A stretch of 64,000 nucleotides of DNA from Batkoa obscura (GCA_030770535.1 JASVEC010000060.1:1-64000); one strand, 5' to 3'; shown: positions 1 to 17,194, counted from the stretch's first letter. The notes: generated by a model not told the origin, from the sequence alone. Program-made: numbers and translations.

Positions 1-45
1 TTAAAATATGTACTTAAAATATGTACTTAAAATTAACCATTTCAC

Positions 46-1161
46 TTAGTAACGCATTGATGAGAACATCGCTTCATTACGCTGTCTTTGTAATTTAGCC
101 TGTGCCCTAGCTTGTGCTTGATTAGCATGTTGTTGACGCAAAAATAACGATTGTTGGAGTGCAATTTCGGGTGCTGATTGTATAGAATGATGATATTGAA
201 CTTGTCTTTGTGGTATATGATTGGTACTACTTCCCATCGCTGGGTTACTAAATTGTGGTAATGATTGGGCGGACATTTGATATGCTTGTCGGTACATTCC
301 ATTTTGCCTCATAAAGTTGGCATTCATGCCTTCTCCATTGAAACTATTATGTCCTGAGTTTTGAGATGATAAAGAAGCGAGTGAGTTAGAAAGTGTCGGT
401 GCATATAAACTTTGGCTGATCATAAAATTTTGTGATGGATCAAAAGTACCATTCTCATCGATATTGGCTGGTAAATTATTGAATGTATTTCCGTTATCAT
501 ACATAGTGTTTGAGCTTGCAAGGTAAGTGTCAAACTCAACTTGATGAATAAAGCCATCGTAATTACTATAATCGGAAATAAAGCTTCCAGAGTCTACTGA
601 GTTACGTCCAACAGGTGTATTTTGTGCCCAATTTGGATTAGCAAATGGTTGGTTGGAGGCCCATGCTTGCATATCCATATCAATTCCATTTGGATTAGTT
701 GCATTCACACCATCTTGAATATGGCAACCGCTATCAACAGTGTACACTGATTTAGCATCCACATTTTGAGTGGTGTCATCTTGATTAATGGCGTTACCAT
801 TTAAGCCATTGACTTGCTCTGATTTAACTTCTGATTTATCAAATCTCATAACACCACAACCGGGTTCTTCAGCAATGACAGGCGGCTTCCATTGGAATAC
901 ATGTTCAGCTAATGGTTCACCAGCAAGCTTAGCTTTAGCACGACGGTTTTGAAACCAAATGGTAACAGTACGATAAGGTAAATCGATTTTTTTGGAAATT
1001 TCTTCCTGTATTTCTTTACATGGTCTTGGATTCGTTTTGAAAAGTACCTCCAACTCATTATTTTGAGTGGTAGAGATACGGTATCTCTTTTTAGAGTCAC
1101 AAGAGCTTGAAGTGGACTTGGATTTAATTTTATTTGGGAGTAAGCTGTTGAGGCCAAACAT
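46..1161 (-). CDS. Homeodomain transcription factor
   Basis: A single-exon gene of 371 residues. A typical 60-residue (non-TALE) homeodomain lies at about residues 23-80, with the recognition helix ending WFQNRRAKAK at 69-78, so sequence-specific DNA binding in the nucleus is expected. The rest is low-complexity: a Ser/Asn-rich middle with no recognised domain and a Gln-rich tail (about residues 300-360) of the kind found in activation domains. The ATG is the first in frame, and the domain begins only 22 residues later, so the start is well constrained. Fungal relatives with this WFQNRRAKAK form include the Yox1/Phx1-like regulators, but I cannot name an orthologue. It lies divergently from the S41 peptidase gene across a 5 kb gene-free interval. 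The family assignment is seen directly in the sequence; the role beyond DNA binding is not known. Confidence 0.9.
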   Translation of the reverse strand: MFGLNSLLPNKIKSKSTSSSCDSKKRYRISTTQNNELEVLFKTNPRPCKEIQEEISKKIDLPYRTVTIWFQNRRAKAKLAGEPLAEHVFQWKPPVIAEEPGCGVMRFDKSEVKSEQVNGLNGNAINQDDTTQNVDAKSVYTVDSGCHIQDGVNATNPNGIDMDMQAWASNQPFANPNWAQNTPVGRNSVDSGSFISDYSNYDGFIHQVEFDTYLASSNTMYDNGNTFNNLPANIDENGTFDPSQNFMISQSLYAPTLSNSLASLSSQNSGHNSFNGEGMNANFMRQNGMYRQAYQMSAQSLPQFSNPAMGSSTNHIPQRQVQYHHSIQSAPEIALQQSLFLRQQHANQAQARAQAKLQRQRNEAMFSSMRY

Positions 1162-3726
1162 GATAATTAGATATAAACAGGATGAGGTAAAAAAATATTT
1201 AGAGCTGATTCATCTAAGGATGAAAAAATAGGTCTATTTAAATGAATTAAATTACTAGAGATAAAATCTTAAGGAAGATGAAGGTTTAATTTTAAGAAAG
1301 AAATGGATTCAAATTTTTTACCAAATAAAAATTTATTGTGAAAATGCTAAATTATTAATAGAACAGCCAATTAAATTTATTCTTGTACTTTTATCATTTT
1401 GTGCTTAAAATGACTTAAATTTAGTTCACCCAACTACTTTTGGTATCAAAATAGTTGGATTAATAATGTGACAAGAAACTTTAAGCTATATATAACTCAG
1501 CCACAATGTTGTCCACATTCTGTCTTTTAAAAAACGTATCTGACTTTCCCCGAGTATGTCAAGTAAATGCTTATTTATACGATAAAAGAACTAAGTAATT
1601 TTCACAATTTTATTGATTATTTGTAATATTGTTAAAACCTCAAAGAACTATAATCTAATTAAAAGGAGTCAGCGCCAAGGAATAATACGTTATGAAATCA
1701 TTTTATATTTAAAGTATTTTGTCTACCATATTTAGAAATCGGACGCGCTTTTGATTCATTAATTTTATAAAAATAGCCCAGCTTATTATTATAGCTGCCA
1801 AATATATACTTCTATTCTAATTATATTATATTTATGAATTTCGGTTAATCTGTATATAGAGTGGTAGGTAATTAAATAAACTATATTATCAATTAGATAC
1901 TATAGTAATATCCAAACCAAAAGATTAAAATTGTTTATAGTTATAACCTTCGTTTCAGCTGGAAACTAATTGATATTAGTTTAACTTGAGTTATATCATA
2001 CTTTGTTTCTATAACTGGGCTTATTTCAATAAATGTTCAATTTTTAAGCCGAAATAAATTGGGTTTAGGCAAAAATTATAAATGAAGACCTTGATCATCA
2101 TACTGATATGACATGTAATATTTATTTTATTTTAAACATAGGGTATTGATCATTTATAAAAAACGATCAGAAATTGTTATATTAAGTTCTAGTTAGAAGT
2201 GTTTTTTCATAATGTTTAAACTTCAAATTTTAGTAAATTAAAAGGATTCTAAATGTAGCCATTTATATTAAATATAATAATTATTAAATACGCCAATAAA
2301 AAACAAAAGTAAGACTTCAATAAAATGAGGTTTATAATGTAAGAAATTGGATTTTATAACATTAATCTTTACTATTTCATCTTTTTTTTCTTTTGAGTCT
2401 CTAAACTTCTTTCGAATAGGCCTTTTAACAATTTTCTTGACACAGTTTATAAACTCAAAGAAGAGAAGGATATCATTGTGGATAAATTAGTTGCACAAAA
2501 TCCCGAATCTCATAAGAATAATCAATTCTCAAATTATAATAACGATCGAGAAGACATTTAATAATTTAAATGTGACTAATCATAAATTACAATTAACTAT
2601 AAATTGCAACCATACTTGAAATATCACTGTTTTGACATATTATCTCTTTATAGATGATTCTAAGAGAAGTCCCTGATAGTATACGATTTCAACCACGCTA
2701 TGAAAATTTTGGTTATTGTAAATAAAATAATCTAGCTTTTTTCACTAAGACCAATTTAGTCTAACAGTTAACATCGGCTTAAAGTGAATGCGTAAGAGCC
2801 TGGTAAAAATATGGTGCAAAAACTGTTGATTAAATCAAGTGCTTAAGAATAACAGGTTTAAAAAAAGAGGGACACCTGATCAAATATTTTTCCCAGAATG
2901 GTATAAAATTGAAATTATAGTTATATTTAATTTAAGATTTAAAGTTTTTTAATAATGGTTGAATTTCTGTATCGAGGTTTTCTTATGTTAACAAATAATA
3001 TTATGTAAAGATAGAACTTTTACATTGTTCTAAGTTTATTATTTAGCTAATAGTTTGACAAACACAAAGTTTTTTCAACTGAGTTTATGACTATGTTTTA
3101 ACAAATTTCAACCCATTTTGTCAATCCATCTGTGGTATCTTCAAGTTTTAATAATGGACGAATACCCTTTATTATATAAAACTATATACCGCTTATTTCA
3201 TATAGCCCTAAATGGCCCCTTCTCATTTATGTTTTTATGAAAACATGTGATGGTAATAATTAAGGTTTGATGAAAGGTGGGAAATAGTATTTGTGACTTT
3301 GACTAAAAGCAATGGTATTTATTGAACATAAAATGACTTAACAAGTTCTTAGTACAAAGAATTCGCTTTTGCGCTTATACTAACAAAAAGTGTATTACTA
3401 CTCCAATTCACTCTTTTGGTTTGCCTTTTTTAGTGGAGTTTAATTATTTTATGATAGTCCCTTTGTGCTTTGATAAACATGCTTAAACGCTGTTAATTCA
3501 GCTCTCTATTTTAAATCGAGCTATTCAGTTCTTGTAAATATTGTTAGCATTATAGTTAAATTGTGAACTCTTTTTGTCATAATAGGTAGTTTCTGAAGCA
3601 TATGTCTTTAAAAAATTGATAACCAACATTTTTTAAAACCTATTCATTATCTTCATATACTTTAATGAAGACATTTCAAAATATATGTATAAACTACTAT
3701 ACTACAAGAAATTTTCTTAGAAAACA

Positions 3727-3819
3727 AAAGTGCTTATTCAAGAATTTTGTTAACAATCTTTCTGCTCAAATAGCACTTAAAAAATGGAAAAACAAAACCA
3801 AAAAAGTATTCCCATATGA
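3727..3819 (+). repeat. ~105 bp palindromic MITE-like repeat (5' arm decayed)
   Basis: A diverged member of the family. It keeps the AAGAATTTT arm, the CTCAAATAGCACTTAAA core (AGCGCT changed to AGCACT), the TGGAAAAA segment, the AACCAAAAAAG segment and a CCCATAT end. The outer ATATGGGGATGT end is not recognisable. Confidence 0.6.
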
Positions 3820-4242
3820 TGCTCCTTTTTAGAAAATGTTTGAAAGAACTACATCTAAAATGTAATGCTAATGTTAACCAAATTCTTTCTAGAAATCAAA
3901 AATAGCTGAGATAGGATTATATATTCTGAGGCAGTCTCTAACACAACTTATACTCCTTAAGACAATATCAGCGGGTACTGATGGTGAACTTTGTTCGATA
4001 AATGCTTGATCACCAGTATCAACTTAGCACAAACCTTTAACTCTTTTTTATCTGTGGCATAAAACTGGGGTTTAATATGTAATTTAGACTATATCTACTT
4101 ATATTTAGCAGTGTTATATACTAAGACTTCAATTTCTAAAAGGAATGTAAACTGTTATCATCAATATAAGTAGTAGCCTATCTAGCAAATTTAAGAACTT
4201 CTATTTGACCCAGAATATTTATTAATATGAAGTTTAATACAA

Positions 4243-4350
4243 TATATGGGGATATTTTTTTAGCTTCATTACTTTTTCCACCCTTTAAGTACTATTTAAG
4301 CGGAAACTTTATTAGTAAAATTCTTAAACATAAAAATACACCCCCATATA
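4243..4350 (-). repeat. ~105 bp palindromic MITE-like repeat, full length
   Basis: This copy is 108 bp, in reverse orientation relative to the copy at 31916. It begins ATATATGGGGATATTT and ends ACACCCCCATATA. The core reads TTTAAGTACTATTT in place of TTTAAGCGCTATTT. Both ends meet ATATA, which is compatible with a TA-type target site. Confidence 0.75.
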
Positions 4351-4411
4351 TTTTACATCAAATCAAAAAACATTAGCCTTTTGAAAAATCAGCTATATAA
4401 CAAAAGTGTTA

Positions 4412-4457
4412 GATGAGGATGTATTTAAGGATTTAAGGATTTTACTAATAATTAGAA
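4412..4457 (+). repeat. Fragment of the MITE-like repeat (left arm only)
   Basis: A 46 bp match to the left arm: GAGGATGTATTTAAGGATTT followed by a TTTTACTAATAA segment. The core and right arm are absent. It lies only 60 bp from the full copy at 4243. Confidence 0.6.
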
Positions 4458-5764
4458 GTAATTTATTTGCCAAGACATTTAAAAAGTATACAATAAACTT
4501 TAAAATTCAACATACATTAAAAGAAAAGACCTATAGTTAACCTTTAGAACATACTGACTTTTGAAAAGTATAATCATAGTTAGCTCTTTAAAGCAAAAAT
4601 AGTGATATATTTCCCATAGCTTTTAATATTTGACTAGTAAATTAAAAGAACTAAATTTAATCGATTGGAAATACTTAGTGTCCCGCTGGTTAAATATATA
4701 TTTTTTCGCAAAGATGTGTTATAGGCGTTGGTAGGCTAACAGGACTATAAAGGTTGATCAAGAGACTTATTACAAATATGATGAAAAAAAATATCGAATA
4801 GTATTATTATAATATGATAGGTTAGTTTGGTGTACTTTATCATAAAAGTTACTTTCCTTGATATTTTTATAGCCTGTAAACTAAATCGATTTTAATATTT
4901 AGACCAAATAGAATCCGGTATACAATTATGTAAAAAATAATAAATATAAGTGAGGTGCAGTGAAATAAAATCAGTTTTAAACTTTATTAATTATTATAAA
5001 TTTAAGCTTATTTTTATTTTATAATAAGAATCTAGATTATATTATAGTGTTCTTTAAGGAAAAAAGTTTATTATACTATTCCGTTATATCTATCGGGTAG
5101 ATGTCATTGATACTCAATTACACTGATTATATATATATTGACTTTTACTATGCTTTATTAGTTTTCAAACTAAAGCTAAGTAATGATTAATATTTGTCTC
5201 AGAGTTTATAGTCGGAGACTTAACTATCTCCTTCACACAATCTTTGATAGTAAGAAAAGTAACAACTTAAAGCTCGATTTCGAACATTGGTATGATACTA
5301 TAATTTATTCTCTTTATTATGTATTAAATGGATACTTGTGTTAACTCAAGAATAACTCATGAATTAATTCGAGTAACGTAGTCAACTAATTTGTAATGTG
5401 AACTAGAAATCGATTATACCAAAGTTTATTGAGTGATTTTAAACCAAAATAAATAATACTCTCAAAATGTACATTAGTATAATTTTACTAAATATTAGCA
5501 GACTTTATGATTGTAAATTTAATCTAGTATTATTAGGTGATAAGATATGATTGTAACATCATTTATTAAACATTATCTTTTTTTAATGTGTATTAATATC
5601 TTTACATTACTATTATATGTTCCCAAATAATATCATAATAGTATTAAAAATAAACAACAATTATAATGAATAAAATTGTAATAAATAATATTTTACCCAA
5701 AAGTTTTTTAAACTTAAAAATAAATGTATATACTTTTTTAATAAATAAACTAAAAACAAAATCC

Positions 5765-6060
5765 AAAAAAACACTGAAGAATAATGTAATCATAAAAGTT
5801 GTTATCAAGATTTAAGTTTTTCAAATATTATGGTAACAAAAATAACTATCATATATTAATAATATAAGCAACTTTCTTGTAAACTGGGTATGTAAAGCAA
5901 CCAAAAGTTCAAAAAATACTAAAGAACAATAATGTAGGTATGGTAAAAATTACTTACTAAGCTTAAGTTTCTTGAAGATTATAGCAATAAAAATAAGTAT
6001 TATAAATTAGTGTTATAAGCAAGCTTCTTGTAAAATAGGTATATAAAGCAAGCAAAATAT
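5765..6060 (+). repeat. Diverged tandem duplication (~145 bp x2) in the S41 promoter
   Basis: Two consecutive blocks of about 145 bp can be aligned by eye (about 5765-5912 and 5913-6060). Each runs through a CTGAAGAATAATGTA/CTAAAGAACAATAATGTA segment, a TTTAAGTTTTTC/CTTAAGTTTCTTG segment and a TATAAGCAA(G)CTTTCTTGTAAA segment. Each ends in a TATA-like box: TATGTAAAGCAACC in the first and TATATAAAGCAAGC in the second. The second block sits directly upstream of the S41 peptidase ATG at 6111. Confidence 0.7.
6048..6058 (+). promoter_or_regulatory. Candidate TATA box of the S41 peptidase gene
   Basis: TATATAAAGC lies about 60 bp before the ATG. The inverted paralogue has the same TATATAAAGC about 70 bp before its own ATG (near 29468 on the minus strand). 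Both genes also share ATTTAATAC just before the start codon. This is a conserved core-promoter layout between the two copies. Function is inferred. Confidence 0.55.
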
Positions 6061-6110
6061 GGTAAGGATGTTATAAAATTATAGAACAAAACAAATATTC
6101 ATTTAATACT

Positions 6111-8006
6111 ATGCAACTCAATTTTCTCTCGTTGATAACTCTATTTGCTGCTTTGGTATCTGGTCAAAATAGCACTAAAACTACAGATCCCTGTGCAAAG
6201 ATAGCTAGCAAATCAGTAATTGGTTATAAAGATGCACTTGCTTGTTATGACAACTTTGAACTAACTAATAAAGTACGTGATGGTGTTTCAGATACTTTAA
6301 AAAAGATCCTTCCTTTCTATGCTTTTATCGATATTGCTAAAAGATCCCCTGATCCAAAAGTGCCTAGTTATATTGATATTGAGGCTGAATTGAACAAAGT
6401 CTTATCTAAAAAATATGATACTGAACGTGATTTCCAAGTTTCTATTGTTAAGTTTTTCAACTCTTTAGAAGATGGTCATACTAGATATACTTCACAATGT
6501 TTCACTAGTTTCGTATTCAGACAACCATTCCCATTATACCCAGAAGAAGGTAAATCGGGAGAAATCCGAGTTAAGATCCCTCAAGGTTTGCAATATAGTC
6601 AATCTCTTCTTGATGCTTGGAAAGCCGCTGGTATAGATGTGTTAAGATATACTGGTGCTGAAGTATTATCGATTGATGGTAAACAACCACTCGAATTTGT
6701 CGAAGAGTACGCCAAACATTATGTTGGTACATCAAGAGATGTTAACTCTCGTATGAATTATGCGCTTGCACGTTCCATTCAAAGTAATGGTCAGTGGGGT
6801 ATTAGTTATGGTAGCTTTGGTTCTACTACTATTCCACCAGTTAAAGAAACTTTAACTTTTAGAATTCGTGTTGGTAATGATGAAAAAGAAGTAGTTGTAC
6901 CTTATATTGCTACTCCAAATGTAGCACTTCCATTTACTAATGCTGATTCCTTTTATAAAAACAACTGTGGAGCTGATGTTCCTAAGGCTGGAAATAATAC
7001 AAACGTCAATGAACTTCAATTATTAGAAGTACCTGAAGTTAAGGAAATCCCAATTGAAGCCCCAATTGAATCTAAAGACTCTAGATTGATTGATCCTCTT
7101 TTAACTGCTGTAGTTGATGGTACTTACATTAAAACATATACTTTACCCGATAATGTAGGCGTTATCCATATTTCTACTTTTTCACCTTCTAACAGAACCA
7201 AATGGTTTGATGAGGCAATTGATGGTTTCAAGGCGCTTCAAGATGAAAAAGTTGAAAAATTGATTTTGGATGTAAGTAATAACGGTGGCGGCGCCATTTG
7301 TTTGGGATATAACGTACTTGATTATCTCTTTCCAAATGCTTCTACTAAGTTTTTTAATACTGATATGCACTATTCTCCTTTACTTGCTAAGCTTACTCGA
7401 AATTCAACCAATGGTTTCTTTAATCCAAAATTCTATAATCAGCCTGATGGTAAACCATTCGCTTCACAAAACGCCTTTACTAACATCAAAACCTATAATC
7501 GTGGTAATAATAGAAACAGTCAATATACCCCTCAATTCCAAGACAGGTGTGGTACCAATCAATTACGCTCTCTATTAGTTAACAATACTCAACCATTTAA
7601 AACTGAAAATATTGCTTTAGTTTCCAACTCTATCTGTTATTCTACTTGTACCCTTTTAAGTAACGGTATGCAAGAATTCCATGATGTTAAGAGTTATGCT
7701 TTTGGCGGCCTTAAAAATAAAGATGCTACTATTGGTTCCCTTGGTGGTGGTACTGTTCATTCTCTTGATGGCCTTTTAGGTAGCTTAAAATCTTCAGGAT
7801 TGGATAAGGACCCTGCTGCTCCACAACCACTCCCAATCAAAGGCGGTATTCGCTTCACTGTTAGAGAGGCTTATTCTTCTAGATTTAAGGAGCTCCGTCC
7901 ATTAGAGTTCACTTGGAATCCAGCCAAGAATCATAAAGCTTATACTGCAGAAACTGCTTTTAATCCATACAAAGTTTGGGAACAAGTTGCTGAAGACTTG
8001 AAATAA
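6111..8006 (+). CDS. Secreted S41-family (CPAF/tail-specific-like) serine peptidase, copy A
   Basis: An intronless gene of 631 residues. An N-terminal signal peptide (MQLNFLSLITLFAALVSG) directs it to the secretory route. The body matches the fungal S41 peptidases that resemble chlamydial CPAF. A candidate catalytic His sits in EDGHTRY (about residue 123). The substrate-strand motif NNGGG is near 389-393. A candidate nucleophile Ser sits in the CYSTC motif (about 511). The catalytic assignments are by family analogy and have not been tested. An inverted paralogue of 630 residues lies 21 kb away (27507-29399) and is identical over long blocks. The promoter carries a diverged tandem duplication. 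A role in extracellular protein digestion is likely, but the substrate is unknown. Confidence 0.85.
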   Translation: MQLNFLSLITLFAALVSGQNSTKTTDPCAKIASKSVIGYKDALACYDNFELTNKVRDGVSDTLKKILPFYAFIDIAKRSPDPKVPSYIDIEAELNKVLSKKYDTERDFQVSIVKFFNSLEDGHTRYTSQCFTSFVFRQPFPLYPEEGKSGEIRVKIPQGLQYSQSLLDAWKAAGIDVLRYTGAEVLSIDGKQPLEFVEEYAKHYVGTSRDVNSRMNYALARSIQSNGQWGISYGSFGSTTIPPVKETLTFRIRVGNDEKEVVVPYIATPNVALPFTNADSFYKNNCGADVPKAGNNTNVNELQLLEVPEVKEIPIEAPIESKDSRLIDPLLTAVVDGTYIKTYTLPDNVGVIHISTFSPSNRTKWFDEAIDGFKALQDEKVEKLILDVSNNGGGAICLGYNVLDYLFPNASTKFFNTDMHYSPLLAKLTRNSTNGFFNPKFYNQPDGKPFASQNAFTNIKTYNRGNNRNSQYTPQFQDRCGTNQLRSLLVNNTQPFKTENIALVSNSICYSTCTLLSNGMQEFHDVKSYAFGGLKNKDATIGSLGGGTVHSLDGLLGSLKSSGLDKDPAAPQPLPIKGGIRFTVREAYSSRFKELRPLEFTWNPAKNHKAYTAETAFNPYKVWEQVAEDLK

Positions 8007-9501
8007 TTAACAAACCCTTATTATTAATAAAAATTATCTAAAACCATATTATTATTTGCTTTAGTTACTATTATCAGTAATGGATTTCTATCCAAACTAT
8101 TTAACATCTTTTCATATTAAAAACTATTTGTAAGCAAACTAAGTAATTTAGTCCTTGAGACTACCTAAAAGTAGATGCATTTGTATTGACGAATAAGGGG
8201 TAATGAATAATAGCTGTTTCTATTGTTTGTCTCCAGTAGCATCTATGTAATATTCTTTTCTTTATAAAATAAATTATATACAAATAAATAAAAGACAGTG
8301 CTTGAATTAGTTATGTTAAATTAAATTGAAGTCATACTTAGCTTTTGTAAACTTTACTTAAAAATCCTAATATTTTTGTATTTAATAATTTTATTAATAA
8401 CTTTTCCACTTAAATAGCGCTTAAAAATGGAAAAAGTGATGAAACCAAAAAAGCATCCTCAATATTAATTATATTTACTCAAATAAACTAATAGTAAGTT
8501 AATTTGAAAATAAATACAAAACATTTCAAATTAAAAAATATTAATATTTTATAAGCATATATACATTATTTAGTTTATTTTTTGTCTTTATTACGTTTAT
8601 TATTGTATAATAGATATAAAAACTTATTAATAAATTATATAAAACAATAATAATAATTTAATGCATAGATGTAATTATTTTCTTATAGTTAAAACCATTT
8701 TAAAACAAAAGCAAAAAATTTTATAAATTTTTTATAAATTACAGATATTCTTATGTAAAGCAACACCTATAAATAATTTTTAGTCTTTTCAATATTTAAA
8801 AATCAAAGCTTTACTATCTATCTTTTACAAAAAACCTAAAGCTTATTTAGCGTTGTCCTTAAATATAAATATTTTTCTACTAATGCAGTTATGTAAAATT
8901 ATTTTAAAAGAACGTAAAATATAAATTAAAATATAAAATCAGGGGTACTAAAACCACTATAAAGAAAAGAGGAAAAATAAAAGGAAAACAAAAAGCCAGA
9001 ATATGGTTTCTAAACTTAATTTAATATGAGTTAATGCTATAGCTATTTTCTAATCAGTTCCGTTAATCCATGTAAAAGAAAGAATCAAGATGTAAAAAAT
9101 TGTAATTAATTATCCGAATGATACAAATTATTATTTCTAAATTTGTAAATAATCATAACAATTGGGAGGTGATTTTAAAAAGGCGGAAAATTAAATCAAA
9201 AAGATAACGGAGCAATCAAAATTGATATCTGGAAAATTGAGGTCCGATGAGGAAAATTGGTAGTTTAACTTAGCTAAAGGGGGATATTTACTAAATTTAG
9301 CTAAAACGATAAAATTTTTTATTAAATTGATATAGAGTTTTTAAAAAATCGTAATAAAAAGATGAAAATAAAAGATTATCTTTTTACTATTGTTTTATTT
9401 TTTTTTTGATAATCGTTTATCAACTACACTTTAAAAATAACAGTTTATCAATTCAATCAAAGTTTATTAATTCATTCAAGTATTGTACAACTATCAATAA
9501 G
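8007..9501. other. AT-rich intergenic region
   Basis: About 1.5 kb between the S41 gene and the desaturase. It contains one near-full copy of the MITE-like repeat (8366-8462). I see no other gene or RNA. Confidence 0.5.
8366..8462 (+). repeat. ~105 bp palindromic MITE-like repeat
   Basis: It retains the TTTTGTATTTAATAATTTTA arm, TTTTCCACTTAAATAGCGCT core, AAAAATGGAAAAAGTGATG segment and an AAGCATCCTCA end. The outer left ATGGGGATG is degraded to CCTAATAT. Confidence 0.7.
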
Positions 9502-11051
9502 ATGCCTCCTTTCGTAACTGAAGCAAAACAAAGTAACTTTTTTTATCAAAAACGTTGATAATAATACTAATAGCCTTAATATAAATAGATAATTCAGATG
9601 ACAAAATAGTTACTATAATTAATGGAAAGGTATATGATATTACTGATTTCATTAATGAACACCCTGGTGGACCAGTAATTAAAACTCAAATTGGTATTGA
9701 TGCTACTGGTAAGACTAACATCACATATTGATAGTCAGTGATAACTAACTTCAAATTAAGATACTTTTAATGCGTTCCATCCACCTAACATTCAGGAAAT
9801 TTTAACTGATTATTATGATGAAGAACTCACTAAACAATACAAATTAAAGGGTGAAAAAGGTAATACATTACAATGTTTAATATTAAATAACATTACTAAT
9901 AGTAATAATAAATAGATAATGAGTTCCTAAAAGAAATAAGAAGCTTAAAGAAGGATTTCGAAAAGGAAGGTTTGTTTAAATCAAACAAACCTTTTTATCT
10001 TATGATTGGAGTATTAAACATCTCCATTTTTTTATCTTCTGTAATTGTATTAAAACACTTTGGTCATACTTTGATAGGTGTTTTAATCTCTGCATTATTG
10101 ATGGGATTATTTTGGCAACAATGTGGATGGCATGCACATGAATACCTTCATCATCAAGTATTTGAAAATCGATATTTGAATAATACTGTTGGTGGTTTAT
10201 TCTTTGGTGCAGTTTGTCAAGGTTTTTCCCCATCTTGGTGGAAAGATAAGCATAATACACATCATGCTTCACCTAATGTACATAATGATGATCCTGATAT
10301 TGATACTCACCCATTTTTAGCTTGGAGTGAAAATGTAATGGAGCTATATACTGAATTAGATGATCAAGAATTAGGAAGCCAAATGAAATTATTCATGTTG
10401 AATAACCAAAAGTTCTTATTTTTTCCATTATTGGCATTTGCTAGATTATCTTGGTGTTTCTTTAGTTTATGGTATTCCTTAAGTAATGGTCAACTAGGTG
10501 ATAAAAAAAAACAATTTATTCCTATTTCACCTATCGAACCCCTCTGTTTAGTACTTCATTGGGTTATTAATTTTTTTATTGCATTTTATTATCCAACTAC
10601 GTGGATTAAATCATTATTGTTTTTATTCTTTTCTCAAACTAGTTCAGGTGTATTAATTGCCGCTGTCTTTAGTTTAAATCATAATGGTATGAGAATTTTA
10701 ACTAAAGATGAAGCAAATGAATTAGATTTCTATCAACTACAAATTGAAACTGGAAGAGATGTAATACCTTCTTATTTTATGACTTGGTTTACTGGTGGTT
10801 TAAACTATCAGATTGAACATCACGTAAGTTTTTGTTTTACACTATATATACTTTTACTTATCATTTCGATTTAGTTATTTCCAACTTTACCAAGACATAA
10901 CTTCCAATTTACTCAAAAGAGAGTACAGGCCTTATGTAATAAATATGATATTAAATATCATTGTACAGGCTTCTTTGAAGGTACAATGGAAGTCATGGAT
11001 CGTTTAGATAGAGTATCTAAAATGATTAATTCTAAATTACATCTTGATTAA
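9502..11051 (+). CDS. Cytochrome b5-fused front-end fatty-acid/sphingolipid desaturase
   Basis: Five exons by splice signals and phase: 9502-9532, 9598-9708, 9761-9859, 9916-10823 and 10875-11051. The N-terminal cytochrome b5 domain carries the haem motif EHPGG. The membrane-embedded desaturase follows with three histidine boxes: HEYLHH, HNTHH and the variant QIEHHLFP, in which Gln replaces the first His. The Gln variant plus the N-terminal b5 fusion defines front-end desaturases (delta-5, -6 or -8 acyl, or sphingoid delta-8). These are endoplasmic reticulum enzymes that use cytochrome b5 as electron donor. Hydrophobic stretches flank the boxes as expected. The regiospecificity cannot be read from the sequence. 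The start gives a short lead (MPPFVTEAKQ) before the b5 fold, and the stop is TAA. Confidence 0.88.
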
Positions 11052-12084
11052 TAAATATATTTTTTTTTTATTGTTCTGAATTTTATTTAACTTATTTTCT
11101 TAGTCAAAAATTATATTTTACTGATATTTTCGTTTTAAAAGTCTAATAAGAACGCTTTTTTGATTTCACTTTTTCTATTTTCAAGCACTGTTTGGAGTAG
11201 AATAATTATTAGTAAAATTAAAAATACTGCCTCAATTCCATCTTTTTTTGAATGATAATAACCTTTTAATAAAAAAATTGATATCTGCAAAAGTTAGTTA
11301 GCTATATAATACTTTGATTGTAGTTTAGAATGACCATATTAATTTACTCCTCCAATGAGCTATTTGATTCAAAATATAAATTCAGCAGTAACAAAATGAT
11401 CAAAATAAACATGTTTGTAGTAAATTGCAAAGAAAACTAGAAAAACTCTAAAAAGTAGATAACTAATTCCAAAGTTCGATTTTAAGCTAGCTTAAACTTT
11501 CATAGGAAATTACTATTTTCAGAGTCTAATATTAAGCAAAGAAGCTTAAAATTCAATTTTTGATAAATTCAATCTAATGTTAAAAGAAACAATAAACAAG
11601 AATAAAGCTTAAAGTTTTAAATAAGTTTATATAGTGAATTTCTTATACTTTTTTATATAGCTTATTGTTATATAGTATTGTTTTAATACTTTTTTTGTAT
11701 CTTTAAATTTTTAGACAAAAATTTTGTTAATTCATAAAATTAAGGCTTTGGCTTAAAATCCTAGAGAGCTTTCAAAAGTAAGTAGTCCAGTTTTTGTGGA
11801 AATTTAGGCTGGTTTAAAATTAAACTTTGGCAGTAGTCTGGTTTTTTTGGAAACTTCTCCAATTTTTTTGCTATTCATTGTACAAATTACTGCCACCAAA
11901 TTTTGGAACCAACTCAGCCCAAATCATAATATTCCAAAAAAATGTGCTTAATTTTGATTTAATTCTTTATAAGGCTAATAAGCTTAAAAAACGCAGTTAA
12001 GTATTTTAAGCAAATGAAATCAATATTGAATTATTTTTTTCTAAAAATTTCAAATTCCATTCTTTTTTAAAATATCAATACAAG
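11052..12084. other. AT-rich intergenic region
   Basis: About 1 kb. A degraded copy of the MITE-like repeat sits at 11149-11240. Two similar AGTAGTC(T/C)(G/A)G(T)TTTTT-type stretches occur near 11785 and 11835, which is a weak local repeat. No gene is seen. Confidence 0.45.
11149..11240 (-). repeat. Degraded ~105 bp MITE-like repeat
   Basis: Reverse-orientation copy. It has TTGATTTCACTTTTTCTATTT, a CAAGCACTGTTTGGAGT core and a TTATTAGTAAAATTAAAAAT arm. These follow the same order as the good copies, but the outer ends are eroded. Confidence 0.5.

Positions 12085-17194
<5,110 letters not shown>

Larger units (their letters stand above)
1162..6110. other. Gene-poor AT-rich intergenic region
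   Basis: About 4.9 kb between two divergent genes. I see no convincing coding exon, tRNA or rRNA. It holds three copies or fragments of the ~105 bp ATATGGGGATGT/AGCGCT repeat family (near 3727, 4243 and 4412). Next to the S41 gene it holds a diverged tandem duplication of about 145 bp. The remainder is simple AT-rich sequence without a recognisable pattern. Confidence 0.6.
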
